A stretch of DNA of 64,000 bases from [Ruminococcus] lactaris ATCC 29176 (lineage in GTDB: Bacteria; Bacillota; Clostridia; Lachnospirales; Lachnospiraceae): the NCBI RefSeq assembly GCF_025152405.1, contig NZ_CP102292.1:1674001-1738000 (forward strand), in the 5' to 3' direction. The translations under genes were made by a program, and so were the position numbers. The notes under the pieces are model-generated. The model had not been told where the DNA came from, made no database searches, and was given only the letters and a program-made list of their open reading frames with translations. Shown here piece by piece: positions 17,516 to 26,467 of this stretch. Position 1 is the first letter of the stretch. The number at the start of each line of letters is the position of its first letter.

Positions 17516-18451
17516 CTATCGTTCCCTGCTTTTTTCCCGTTTCCGGTATAATTCCAGTGCTTTGATAATGGTTTCTTCCATTTTCTGCTGTGTAGTTCCC
17601 GATGGAAAGTATTTTTCCAGTCGGTTCTTCGGGATTTTCCACTGCTCTACCTGATTTGGCTTCTCTTCTGACATAATCGACAGCAAAACATCTTCATTCA
17701 ACCTGCCCTCTGCTGAAAATTTGCGGATTTTAATTGCCTGGGCATGACTTGGGGTACAAGCCTCCGACTCCATGGTGTCGTACAATATCTCCTGTTCCTC
17801 TTTCGGCAAATAAGACAGATCCACCGCCGGACGCATAGAAATCTTTTTGTCATCGACCATTTCTAGGATTTCCGGGATAAGCTCCGTAAGGCGGATATAG
17901 CGGCGGATTGTTTCTCGACTTTCTCCACTTTGTTCTGCAAGAATGTCTCTTGATTTTACTCCTTTTAACTTGTGCTCCTCTGGTGCACAAGTAATATCTA
18001 ATCGTTTTCCCTGCCTGCTCATTGCTTCTAATTTCATTTTATAAGCAAATGCTTTTTCTGATGGTAAGATTTCTTCTCTTTGAAGATTGCTGTCAACCAT
18101 GACAATGACTGCTTCATCATCGCTGAGATTCCTTACTATACAAGGCATATTCTCAAATCCTGCCAGTTCACTCGCCATTTTTCTACGGTGTCCGGAAATC
18201 ATTTCATACCCGCCCGTTGGTTTCTCCCTAACAAGTGCAGGCACTAATACACCATGATCACGCACGCTATCGATAGTTTCCAACATCTTATCGTCCATTT
18301 TTACCTTAAACGGATGATTCGGGAAGTCTGTAATTTCATAAATAGAAATATTTTTTACATATTCCTGATTCTTATGATTTCTTTCTTCCTGCGTGGTAAA
18401 AAGGTCATCGGCTGAGGGAAGATTCATATTTATTTCTCTGCTTTTCGCCAC
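17516..18451 (-). CDS. parB: ParB/Spo0J-family partition protein of the element
   Basis: It is 311 residues. The N-terminal ParB domain shows YEITDFPNHPFKVKMDD and the CTPase/arginine patch region GGYEMISGHRRKMASELAG. The helix-turn-helix region includes RDILAEQSGESRETIRRYIR. It starts inside the parA gene with a 47-bp overlap, so the two are co-translated. In Tn1549-like elements this ParA/ParB pair is the first part of the backbone and is thought to stabilise the excised circle. No parS site could be identified by eye. Confidence 0.9.
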   Translation of the reverse strand: MAKSREINMNLPSADDLFTTQEERNHKNQEYVKNISIYEITDFPNHPFKVKMDDKMLETIDSVRDHGVLVPALVREKPTGGYEMISGHRRKMASELAGFENMPCIVRNLSDDEAVIVMVDSNLQREEILPSEKAFAYKMKLEAMSRQGKRLDITCAPEEHKLKGVKSRDILAEQSGESRETIRRYIRLTELIPEILEMVDDKKISMRPAVDLSYLPKEEQEILYDTMESEACTPSHAQAIKIRKFSAEGRLNEDVLLSIMSEEKPNQVEQWKIPKNRLEKYFPSGTTQQKMEETIIKALELYRKREKSRER

Positions 18452-19232
18452 ACTTTAACACCTCCCTCGTAAATTCCGCATACGCCTTTGCAACAGTTCC
18501 ATTCTTGTCATACTCATAAATGCTCTGTCCTGCGGCACTGCTTTCTGCCGCTGTGATAGCCACTGGAATAACCGTTTTAAAAATTCGAATATGTTTCCCG
18601 TAATTTTCTCGAAGGCTATCCTCTGTTGTCCTTGCAAGTTTTGTTCTCATATCTGCAAGTGTCAGCAATACTCCATCAATCTTCAGATTAGGATTTAGCT
18701 GTCTTTGTACCTTACCGATTGTTTTCATCAACTGTGTCATACCCTTTAATGGAAGATAATGAGCCTGTACTGGAACAATTACACTGTCCGCGGCAACTAA
18801 TGCATTGATGGTCAGCATTCCCAAACTAGGCATACAATCAATCAGAATATAATCATAATCCTTTTTCAAATCTGCCAGATACAGCTTTAAAGTCTGCTCT
18901 CTACTCATGGCATTTACCAGTGAGATTTCCAAGCCCGATAATTCAATATTAGTTGGAATAATGTCTACTCCTTCTTTGTGATGTAAAATCCCCTCATTAT
19001 ACACAAATGGTTCGTCTTGTAATATCTTCTTCATTTGTGTTTCTAATGTAATCGGAAGACTGTCTGCATTCGTCCAACCCAATGCAGTCGTTAAGTCTCC
19101 CTGCGGATCAGCATCAACCAATAATACTTTTCGCCCCTGATGTGCAAGACCAATTCCAAGATTTAATGTCGTTGTGGTCTTCGCGGTTCCTCCCTTCTGA
19201 TTTGCAAGAGCGATAACTTTACACTTGGACAT
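18405..19232 (-). CDS. parA: ParA/Soj-family partition ATPase of the element
   Basis: The start at 19232 (MSKCKVIALANQKGGTAKTT) follows GGAAGGAGG; an upstream extension lacks support. The deviant Walker A motif is KGGTAKTT, followed by VLLVDADPQGDLT and DYILIDCMPSLG (Walker B). ParA ATPases form dynamic dimers on nucleoid DNA and work with ParB for DNA segregation. The gene is intact and overlaps parB. It marks the backbone end of the element; the next genes (19355-23634) are a different module. Confidence 0.92.
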   Translation of the reverse strand: MSKCKVIALANQKGGTAKTTTTLNLGIGLAHQGRKVLLVDADPQGDLTTALGWTNADSLPITLETQMKKILQDEPFVYNEGILHHKEGVDIIPTNIELSGLEISLVNAMSREQTLKLYLADLKKDYDYILIDCMPSLGMLTINALVAADSVIVPVQAHYLPLKGMTQLMKTIGKVQRQLNPNLKIDGVLLTLADMRTKLARTTEDSLRENYGKHIRIFKTVIPVAITAAESSAAGQSIYEYDKNGTVAKAYAEFTREVLKCGEKQRNKYESSLSR

Positions 19233-19260
19233 ATAGTTTCCTCCTTCCTTGAAAAATTTA

Positions 19261-19290
19261 ATAGCCAATCCTTTTTACAGGACTGGCTAT
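19261..19290 (-). terminator. Hairpin upstream of parA
   Basis: Arms ATAGCCA(A/G)TCC and GGACTGGCTAT close around a short loop on the parA leader. On the minus strand it precedes the ribosome site by about 15 nt, so it could be an attenuator or a remnant terminator of an upstream unit. Confidence 0.45.
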
Positions 19291-19306
19291 GTACAAAAAT
19301 GGGCAT

Positions 19307-19342
19307 GAAAAAACCGACTGATTCTTGGTGAATCAATCGGCT
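19307..19342 (-). terminator. Rho-independent terminator after the nuclease gene
   Basis: CCGATTGATTC and GAATCAGTCGG pair on the minus strand, followed by seven T residues. It lies 13 bp downstream of the nuclease stop codon and shares its CATGCCC tail with the terminator at 7864-7902. Confidence 0.75.
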
Positions 19343-19354
19343 ATGTAATTGTTT

Positions 19355-20197
19355 TTAATATGTATAATTTTCTTCTTTCATAAGACTCCGCAAAAACTTT
19401 ACAGGCTCTTTTTCTCTCCGTATAATTTTTGAATTACATATTATTTCTATCAGCTGTTTAGTATCCGAAACAAGAATTCCATAATTCTTTGCCACATCAA
19501 GTGCTCCTGTTTGATGTCCAGAATTTGCAATATGCCAACCAATTATATCTCCTTTTTCTAATTTGAACCAATCTGGAAGAATTTCTCCTGCTCGATATGA
19601 CTTGTTATACACATTATTCATCGTTGTTACAAACTCTTTCATATGACCTACATTATCTCTATTTGCATATTTTTTACACTGTCCTACAATTCTTATTGGT
19701 CCTTTAGTTCCAAATAAAAAATGAGCTTTTTGCGGAAAGGATATTCTTGCAAAAAAGTCAACACCACCTTCATTTCCAGGTGCAGTTAAACTAATCTTAT
19801 CTGCTCCTAATAAATCACATATCACACATGACATCACTTCGTATTCTCTGTCTTTTAATTTATCAAAAAACTTATATAATTCTGGACGTATTTTATAATA
19901 TTCTCGTCTTGAATCAGTATCTAAATTTTCCCCTATCCACCTAACCTTTTTTTCATAATTATTAACTATAGAAAACAAAGGCACTATACCGTTAGAAACA
20001 TCTTCTTCATACTGTTTTTTATAGCTGTTCCATAATCTATTCACTTTATTCGCTGCCATAGTTTCCGCTTTTACTGTATCATCAGTCAACGTTCTAAGAA
20101 TGGCTTTCTTTAAAATTTCTTCAAAAAAATACTCTTTGTCATCATAATGACTCCGATATAATTTATTGAATATTATTGTATTTTCGTTTATCGACAT
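19355..20197 (-). CDS. Mrr-like PD-(D/E)XK restriction endonuclease
   Basis: It is 280 residues. The N-terminal half is helical. The C-terminal half carries an Mrr/RecB-type nuclease core: DREYEVMSCVICDLLGA, then TAPGNEGGVDFFARI (GVD with the acidic metal ligand) and IRIVGQCKKYANRDNV (QxK with the catalytic lysine). Mrr-like enzymes cut foreign or modified DNA. It overlaps the ParB-like gene by 10 bp, so both are coupled and probably form one defence unit with the Schlafen-AlbA protein further upstream. Specificity cannot be judged. Confidence 0.75.
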   Translation of the reverse strand: MSINENTIIFNKLYRSHYDDKEYFFEEILKKAILRTLTDDTVKAETMAANKVNRLWNSYKKQYEEDVSNGIVPLFSIVNNYEKKVRWIGENLDTDSRREYYKIRPELYKFFDKLKDREYEVMSCVICDLLGADKISLTAPGNEGGVDFFARISFPQKAHFLFGTKGPIRIVGQCKKYANRDNVGHMKEFVTTMNNVYNKSYRAGEILPDWFKLEKGDIIGWHIANSGHQTGALDVAKNYGILVSDTKQLIEIICNSKIIRREKEPVKFLRSLMKEENYTY

Positions 20198-21392
20198 GCA
20201 TCTAATATCTCTCCAACTTTATCTGATAATTTTTCTAGTAAATCTGATAATTCCTCTTTACGCGACATTACTAATTTAAATGGAATATCATCAAGAGCCT
20301 TTGTACAAGATTTTATTTTTTCTAATGTCTCTGTAGACGGATCTTGACTTTCAAGATATTTTCTTGTATTTGCACTATTTTGTGCCTTTTCCAAATCTCC
20401 GTCTGCTCTAAACATTTCAAAATCAGAAATAGATTCTCTCAATAAAAACGATACTATTCTTATATCATTACTTCTTTTTATTAAGCGATTATCCCAATTT
20501 CCCTTTACCTCTACTCCATCCAATACATTTTCTTCATTTCTTGGATATAACCATGATAAAAATTCGTTAAATTTCAAATTATCTTCAAATTTATACTCTG
20601 TATCATTCCATTGTAACCAATCTTTAAAAACCGGATTGCTTCTACTAAATATTTCTTGTAAATATGGATATGCTCTTTCATCTATTTCTTGTGTATAGTC
20701 AGACTCTTCTGCTGCTTGTATAAATGCATAATATCCCCTTACCCATTGCCCTGCACCATATGCTGTCAATCCGAATTTTTTGCCAACCTCTGTCAAACTC
20801 AAATTTTCATCTTCCATTAACTGTACCAACAGCCTCGCTTTATTATATGCAGGCCATTCTTGAATCCCTATGATATGTCGCAATCCTTGAAATACCCATG
20901 ATGGTTGTCTTTCTGATCCTGTATAAATTAAACAACTAATTTCTTTTAAAGAATCAACAACCGATTCTTCAACCTGTTCAGGATTTCCCTTATATAATTC
21001 CATAATATTCTTAGCTGCACATATTCTCCGATTTCCTTCAAGCACTACATATTTATTCTCTGCAAACTTTTTTACAATTACTCTATCAATGGGAAGGAAA
21101 CCGTTTATTTGAATATTATCAACCAATTTGTAAATAGAAAATTCTTCTTCCAGTTTCCTTTTTGTTGCTACTTGAATACTTGCATCTGAAATTTGCTGAT
21201 CTGGAATATCATCCCATTTAAGCGATGTAAACCTAGGGTTATTTGGATCCAAATATATTTCATCTAATGATATTTTATAGTGGCTCAGTTGTCAAGACAA
21301 AAATCTAAGATTTTTATAATGAACTGATATGGTTGATAAGTAACAAGGAACATGGGGAGGATAGTGGAACACTCCCCAGATCCATATATGCA

Positions 21393-22283
21393 TTAAGCTG
21401 CATACGGCAAAAGCATTGCCGGGTAGTAACATTCAGCCGGTGTTTTGTAATCAAGGGCAGAATGGCATCTTTCAAAGTTATAGGTGTGGACATATCGTCC
21501 AATAGCAACTCTGGCATCCTTGATGTTGTTATACAGCGTCAGATAAGCTTCTTCATACTTGAAGCTGCGGAACCATCGCTCAATCATGATGTTGTCAGCC
21601 CAACGGCTTTTTCCATCCATACTCTGACGGATACCGTTTTCTTTTACAAATTCAATGTATTTCTGACTTGTGAACTGACAACCCTGATCAGAGTTCAAAA
21701 TCTGTGGTTTTGACACAGCAAATGCTTTTTTTAGAGCATTGATAACCATTCTGGTATCAAGGGTATCATCGACTTCCCAGCCTACGATACAACGGCTGTA
21801 CCAGTCGATTACAGCTGTCAGATACAGAAATCCGTGTCTGATTGGAATATATGTAATGTCAATAGACCACGCCTGATTTGGTGCATCTATGACGGCATTT
21901 CGAAGAAGATAAGGACATCCCTTTGCCTGTTGCATCCGCTTGGAAAGATTCATCTTAGGATAGATTGGGTAAATATCCATCTCATTCATATAGCGGCGTG
22001 CTTTACGACGCCCAACATGATAACCTCTGTTTTTGAGTTGTGCAGACATTTGCCTTGCACCCCAGGTTGGATTATCCGTATGAAGATGGTCGATAATCTC
22101 TTTACAAGCCAGTTCTTCGTCTGATACAGGTGAAGTCTTGTAATAGATGCTTGTACGGTTGATATCAAGCAGTTTTGCTCCTACAGATGCCGGGATTTCT
22201 TTAGTAGTCAAAAGGTTTTGGACTAAACTTACTCTCGTAGTCAGGTCCACAAATTTCTTCAGATTTTTTTTTGAGCCAGTCAA
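21393..22283 (-). CDS. IS3 transposase OrfB (DDE integrase domain)
   Basis: It has an HTH_21 region (WGARQMSAQLKNRGYHVGRR) followed by an rve-type DDE core: AWSIDITYIPIRHG with the first Asp, ILNSDQGCQFTS with the second Asp, and the Glu in NIMIERWFRSFKYEE. It is made as an OrfAB fusion by -1 frameshifting in the overlap with orfA. The catalytic residues are all present, so the element may still move. Confidence 0.93.
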   Translation of the reverse strand: MTGSKKNLKKFVDLTTRVSLVQNLLTTKEIPASVGAKLLDINRTSIYYKTSPVSDEELACKEIIDHLHTDNPTWGARQMSAQLKNRGYHVGRRKARRYMNEMDIYPIYPKMNLSKRMQQAKGCPYLLRNAVIDAPNQAWSIDITYIPIRHGFLYLTAVIDWYSRCIVGWEVDDTLDTRMVINALKKAFAVSKPQILNSDQGCQFTSQKYIEFVKENGIRQSMDGKSRWADNIMIERWFRSFKYEEAYLTLYNNIKDARVAIGRYVHTYNFERCHSALDYKTPAECYYPAMLLPYAA

Positions 22284-22548
22284 CCTGCATGGTTAACTGA
22301 CCAACCTTTTTCGCATACTCCGCCTTTTCCTTGCGTTCTTCAGCAAGCTTGTCTTTGAGGTTTTCCTGACGCTTGTCATCGAATACTGCAGAGGCATTGT
22401 TAAGGAATTCTTTCTTCCAATTGCGGAGCAGATTTGGTTGGATGTTATTCTCGGTTGCAAGGGTGTTGAGATCTTTCTCGCCCTTAAGCAGCTCGATTAC
22501 CAGGTCTGATTTAAATTTGGCACTAAAGTTTCTTCTTTGTCTGGACAT
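22201..22548 (-). CDS. IS3 transposase OrfA (helix-turn-helix)
   Basis: It is 115 residues. MSRQRRNFSAKFKSDLVIEL and LLRNWKKEFL form the HTH_Tnp_1 DNA-binding part, followed by a leucine-zipper-like coil. Overlap with orfB is 83 bp and holds an A9 run (22265-22275 region) suitable as the -1 slippery site. Confidence 0.9.
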   Translation of the reverse strand: MSRQRRNFSAKFKSDLVIELLKGEKDLNTLATENNIQPNLLRNWKKEFLNNASAVFDDKRQENLKDKLAEERKEKAEYAKKVGQLTMQVDWLKKKSEEICGPDYESKFSPKPFDY

Positions 22549-22634
22549 AATGATGAATCCTCACTTTCATACTGATTTTAGTATATCAGATTCATTAATA
22601 TTTGTCCGAAAAAGTGTCTTAATTTATGAGACCA

Positions 22635-22811
22635 TTATATTTTTGCATCAACTAATTCTTTATTTAATGTATTGATATTATCCTGCATTCTTTGCTCAAC
22701 TCCTTTTTTTATATTATACATAATTGTATCCTTTTCCTCAATAATTATGTCCTGTATCTCCATTTCCAAACATACGGCAGAGATTCTGCTCTTCTTCCAA
22801 CCTACTTTCAT
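22635..22811 (-). CDS. 58-residue ORF upstream of the ParB-like gene
   Basis: It reads MKVGWKKSRISAVCLEMEIQ and ends in NTLNKELVDAKI. Its stop overlaps the reconstructed ParB-like start by about 13 bp. An internal ATG (MQDNINTL) has a strong AAAAGGAG site, so the real product may be only 17 residues, serving as a leader for coupled translation. No family is recognised. Confidence 0.4.
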   Translation of the reverse strand: MKVGWKKSRISAVCLEMEIQDIIIEEKDTIMYNIKKGVEQRMQDNINTLNKELVDAKI

Positions 22812-22827
22812 TTATTTTATGTTCTAT

Positions 22828-23634
22828 TTATATCAAGTCTAATTCTCTTTCTATTTTCCACTTTTTTTCATCAATCATACGTGCAATGAATTCTTCATAA
22901 TCTTCTTCAGGATATAATGGATTATCTTCACTAATCCATTCTCCAGCAGAAACAGCTTTTATAACTTCTGTAAGCTTTAGAAGACTGTTTCCTATACCAC
23001 CTTGATAATATTCATTTGTTGGACTTATCTTACTATACAAAGTTTTTAACTGCTCTAAATGCTCATCCAAATTTAAAGTTTTTCCAGAGTCCGGATACTC
23101 AGCATTCATTCTGCGCTTAATAATATCTGTAATTTCCTCACTTGTTGCTTCTTCACACGATGTACCTCTTCTAATATATATTCTATTTTTCTTTAAATTG
23201 GTACTTTCTTTCATCGACATAAATGGTATAAATCTCGGACAATCTTTAATAACCATCATTTGATATTTGTGATTTTGCAATTTTTCATATTCTGAAGAAT
23301 CATATACAAAATCATATACTTCATACTTCAGTTCAGTTGAAATATAATTTTTAATATCATTTGATATTTTGGCTTTATCTACAATCTCTTCAATTCCATC
23401 ATAAGAAAAACTTTTATCTTCCTTTTCTTTTACTCCAAATATAATAATTCCGCCACCAGAGTTAGCAATCGCCAACATTTCTTTTACTAACTTCGTCGGT
23501 TCTATCCATTTTTCTTTAAAATCAATAGAATTATGCTCCCCTGTTTGTCCCTTTAAAAAATTCCGAAAATTATCTAAAGTCGGTTCCTGTAGTAAGCGAT
23601 AAACTATATCTTTTAATTGATCTGGTAATTTCAT
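22828..23634 (-). CDS. Schlafen-like AlbA_2 domain protein
   Basis: From the ATG at 23634 (MKLPDQLKDI) the protein has 268 residues. The AlbA_2/Schlafen core is clear: EHNSIDFKEKWI, then VKEMLAIANSGGGIIIFGV, and RIYIRRGTSCEEATSEEI near the end of the domain. AlbA_2 proteins bind nucleic acid and are often linked to regulators or anti-phage loci. It is the first gene of the AlbA / small ORF / ParB-like / Mrr-nuclease series on the minus strand. An in-frame extension to 23691 has no ribosome site. Confidence 0.82.
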   Translation of the reverse strand: MKLPDQLKDIVYRLLQEPTLDNFRNFLKGQTGEHNSIDFKEKWIEPTKLVKEMLAIANSGGGIIIFGVKEKEDKSFSYDGIEEIVDKAKISNDIKNYISTELKYEVYDFVYDSSEYEKLQNHKYQMMVIKDCPRFIPFMSMKESTNLKKNRIYIRRGTSCEEATSEEITDIIKRRMNAEYPDSGKTLNLDEHLEQLKTLYSKISPTNEYYQGGIGNSLLKLTEVIKAVSAGEWISEDNPLYPEEDYEEFIARMIDEKKWKIERELDLI

Positions 23635-23884
23635 AAAATATTCCACACCTTTCATTTTTCCAAACAGTACATATCTTGTCTTATATTTCAATTATAGCAA
23701 CTCTTCAACCCCTATACACTATTTTTTTCAAATTCTATAATTAAAAAGCAGGCAATGAAAAGTCACAAAACCTCTTCATCCACCCGCTTTTCACCTATAT
23801 TCTCACCACTACCACTTCCACAACATCTAGATGTTCAACCACCCACATACCACAAAATACCACCTGTTTTGTAACCTTCTCATG

Positions 23885-24157
23885 CTAGGAGACAAAGTAC
23901 TCCACTGCGTTATTTGGAAAGAACTCTTTAAACTCCCCATATAACTGCACTGCAAGTGTCTTATTATGTGCAATGATCAGCGTCGGTTTATTCAATTCCT
24001 GAATGACATTCGCCATGGTAAATGTCTTACCAGAACCAGTGACACCAAGCAATGTCTGGCATTGGTTGCCTTCCTTAAACCCCTGAACAAGTTGTTCGAT
24101 GGCTTGGGGCTGATCGCCGGTTGGGGAATATTCTGATACTAATTTGAAATGATCCAT
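23885..24157 (-). pseudogene. uvrB: 5' fragment of uvrB (first 90 codons)
   Basis: The start and first 90 residues match UvrB exactly in style ([20 protein letters not shown]; Walker [35 protein letters not shown]). The conserved continuation YYDYYQPEAY is replaced by a stop right after EYFVS. The excinuclease subunit needs about 660 residues, so this is dead. The remainder of uvrB is not in the window. Confidence 0.9.
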
Positions 24158-24169
24158 GTGAGTCTCCTT

Positions 24170-24409
24170 TTACTTTATCTTGAATTCCGATTTCAAATTC
24201 AATTCTTTTACAATGAGATTATTTGCTTTTTTAAATTCTGACTTACTAACCGAATAATCATTAAGTTTCATCTGAAGCCAAAATTCCGGGCTTACTGCAA
24301 TGCCTGTCACGTCATACTTAATTTGAGTTGCTAATAACGTATATAAAGAGATTGCTCTATATTTTTCAAACTGCTTCGTTTTCGCTTTTTCATAATTTTC
24401 TTTTTGCAT
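24170..24409 (-). pseudogene. C-terminal piece of the RhuM-like gene, other frame
   Basis: The frame reads KAILIAATMQKENYEKAKTK and continues to 24170 without a start codon of its own other than an internal ATG at 24409 with no ribosome site. The open frame extends upstream into the RhuM end, which suggests a one-base slip near 24430 split one gene in two. A separate small gene remains possible. Confidence 0.45.
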
Positions 24410-24420
24410 AGTCGCTGCAA

Positions 24421-25188
24421 TTAAAATTGCCTTTTCTGAACCATATCATGTGATACTTTCCCCTTACCTTCAAGTACCTCTCTTCTGTTATTTCTTAAAA
24501 ATTGATTTGTCTGCTCTACCCAATCTTGCATACTCATCAATACTTCATCTTCAGCCATCAACTCTGCATAATCAATAAACATTGTAACAAGCCTATTTAA
24601 GCGTGATAATTCTTTTTCATTTAGGTAATTCTTTGCAACACTAATATCTCTTTTCAAAATTTTACCATCCGGAGCATCTTTCCACGTAGTAAGTCCCATA
24701 GCAGGTTTCTCAGCATTTACTCGTTCATAAACTAATTCTGCCGCTGTCTTTCCGGTAACTGCAAAATAATCTTTTCCAAACAGCTTACCATTTTTAAGCA
24801 TATCATCATTAAGAACAAATCCTTTAGTAATATATTCCTTTAATGTTTTTGTTGCCCATTGACGAAACCTTGTAGCTTTCTTAGAATTAACCCGATATCC
24901 GACCGCTATAATTGCATCTAGATTATAAAATTCCGGTTCTCGCTTGACCTTTCTATTTCCTTCCATTTGAACTATTTCCATTTTGGAAACAGTTGCCTCT
25001 TTAAAAAGTTCTCCTTCCTCAAATATATTAGATAAATGTTTTGAAATCGCCGGTACATTGACATCAAATAATTCTGCCATTGCCTTTTGCGTCATCCAGA
25101 ATGTCTCATCTTTAAAAACAACATTAACACATATATTAGTACCCTCCACTTGATACAAAACAATTTCATGTTCTTGAATCATGTACAT
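24421..25188 (-). CDS. RhuM-family (virulence-like) DNA-binding protein, probably frameshifted
   Basis: It is 255 residues. The RhuM core is present: TFWMTQKAMAELFDVNVPAI, RKVKREPEFYNLDAIIAVGYRVNS, RFRQWATKTLKEYITKGFVL. RhuM proteins are widespread in genomic islands; a Bro-N/KilA-like DNA-binding role is assumed but unproven. The C-terminus ends early at VQKRQF compared with the usual about 330 residues. Palindromes in the leader (TTAGGCAAATTTTGCCTAA near 25294-25312, and CAATTGGGG...CCCTAATTG) look like operators. Confidence 0.75.
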   Translation of the reverse strand: MYMIQEHEIVLYQVEGTNICVNVVFKDETFWMTQKAMAELFDVNVPAISKHLSNIFEEGELFKEATVSKMEIVQMEGNRKVKREPEFYNLDAIIAVGYRVNSKKATRFRQWATKTLKEYITKGFVLNDDMLKNGKLFGKDYFAVTGKTAAELVYERVNAEKPAMGLTTWKDAPDGKILKRDISVAKNYLNEKELSRLNRLVTMFIDYAELMAEDEVLMSMQDWVEQTNQFLRNNRREVLEGKGKVSHDMVQKRQF

Positions 25189-25319
25189 CTATCCTTTCTA
25201 TTCTTTTCAAGCTTATCTAATATCACTAATTCAGATCAACTGTAATAATTACGTTTTTCTCAATTGGGGAATTCAATTTCCCTAATTGACGCAGTTTAGG
25301 CAAATTTTGCCTAATCAGT

Positions 25320-25851
25320 TCACAATTTACATTTTCCTTCATTATTCTCAAAAAACTCTATAATCTGCTTCACCAATACCGGATAATAATTATTCGCATC
25401 CACACCTACATCATATCTTCTAATTCCGTCTGCTTTATTCTGCAAATTATATTCTTCATGGGCATGTATGTGTCCATGTAATTGAATACTCCCACTATTC
25501 TTTTTCGGCCATGACAGCATCGGATAATACATCAATGCAAAATAGAGGCCATTCAATGATACTGTCTTAAAATCACATATTTCCTCAAACAATTCCAAAT
25601 CATCTTTCTTGTCATGATTTCCTTTAATCAGAATCTTCTTTCCGTTCAACCTGCTAATCAATTCATTTGCCCTATCCATCGGTAGATGATGACTAATATC
25701 TCCAAGAATATACACCGTATCATTTTTATGTACTACTGCATTATAATTTTGAATCAAAATCTGATTCATCTCTTGTATATTTTCAAAAGGACGATTCTGC
25801 ATGCTGATAATTCCACGATGCCCCAAGTAAATCACTTGTAAAGTAAATCAT
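25320..25851 (-). pseudogene. Calcineurin-like metallophosphoesterase with frameshift in the DxH motif
   Basis: The original start is the ATG at 25851 (MIYFTSDL). Intact relatives continue HFGHRG; here CATTTTGGG is shortened to CTTGGGG, so the frame breaks exactly at the first metal-binding motif. The remaining frame (25320-25835) has the other motifs: YILGDISHH, IKGNHD and QLHGHIHAH. A GTG at 25833-25835 could restart translation, but the product would lack the first Asp-x-His. Inactive by inference. Confidence 0.75.
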
Positions 25852-26041
25852 GTTATCGTCCTCCTTCCCCCATTACGAATTTTTCCTGCAAAAGTCACAA
25901 AACTAATATTTGCGGATAAAACAGCACTCGGAAATACCTGAAAATACTAACCTCCGGTCCTGTCATATTTTTTACTGTTTGTTCTTGTAACAGTCCCTAT
26001 TATATCAAATAAATTTTTGAAAGTATATAGATTAACGCAAG

Positions 26042-26080
26042 AAAAAAGTACAAATGTTCGATTCTTATTTGTACTTTTTT
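26042..26080. terminator. Bidirectional terminator
   Basis: Arms AAAAAAGTACAAAT and ATTTGTACTTTTTT are perfectly complementary around an 11-nt loop. It separates the integrase relic from the phosphoesterase relic and could end transcription from either side, including read-through of the CRISPR array. Confidence 0.7.
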
Positions 26081-26104
26081 CTATCACTACTATTCTATTT
26101 TTCA

Positions 26105-26467
26105 TCATGCTGCGTTGAAATATTCCTCCAGAATTAAGTCTATTTCAATCATTTCTGAATAATCATAATACTGATCTTTCCTCTCTTTTGGAATAACTTC
26201 TTCAATAAATGGTTCCAGTACGTCCAGACAGTCTTCTATAATTTCCTGTGTATCTCCATAGACATCTACGGATATAATTTCCTTGGCATGTCCTACAAAT
26301 GCGAAACACCTTTTGAATTAAAACTATTCTTCAGCAAAATGGTTGCATAGGTATTTCTCAACTGGTGAAAATGAATATCAGGCAAATCCAAGGATTTCAG
26401 TAAGTCTTTATAATATTTATGATGATAGCACTTACTCCTCGGATTCCCATATGTAGAACGGCTCAAT
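26105..26467 (-). pseudogene. C-terminal relic of a tyrosine integrase, touching the CRISPR trailer
   Basis: Reading from the last CRISPR repeat, NPRSKCYHHKYYKDLLKSLD, then HFHQLRNTYATILL (the HxLR box), then VSHL. A one-base deletion shifts frame; in the next frame follow GHAKEIISVDVYGDT with the catalytic tyrosine and a normal end. The N-terminal 250 residues are missing, replaced by the CRISPR array. An integrase of this type probably moved an element that once lay here. Confidence 0.8.

Larger units (their letters stand above)
21280..22635 (-). mobile_element. IS3-family insertion sequence
   Basis: It is 1,356 bp and flanked by TATA direct repeats (21276-21279 and 22636-22639). The ends are imperfect inverted repeats sharing TGG(C/T)...TCA and AAGACA. 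It carries overlapping orfA and orfB. It disrupts the ParB-like gene of the nuclease module. Confidence 0.85.
20188..22648 (-). pseudogene. ParB/Srx-domain protein gene interrupted by an IS3 element
   Basis: The long part (20188-21275) reads KISLDEIYLDPNNPRF, then VLEGNRRICAAKNIM, a ParB/sulfiredoxin-like domain, followed by a helical C-terminal region; it has no start codon of its own except TTG at 21252. Across the IS3, after removing one copy of the TATA duplication, the frame joins to ATGCAAAAATAT (start at 22648), giving MQKYKISLDEIYLDPNNPR. So the gene was about 363 residues and the IS sits after codon 4. ParB-domain proteins of this kind can be CTP-dependent DNA-binding or nuclease factors in defence loci. 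Confidence 0.75.

Noticed and set aside
17334-17642. 102-codon minus-strand frame between parB and the VaFE gene
   Set aside because: It overlaps the end of parB in another frame, is low in complexity and lacks a ribosome site.
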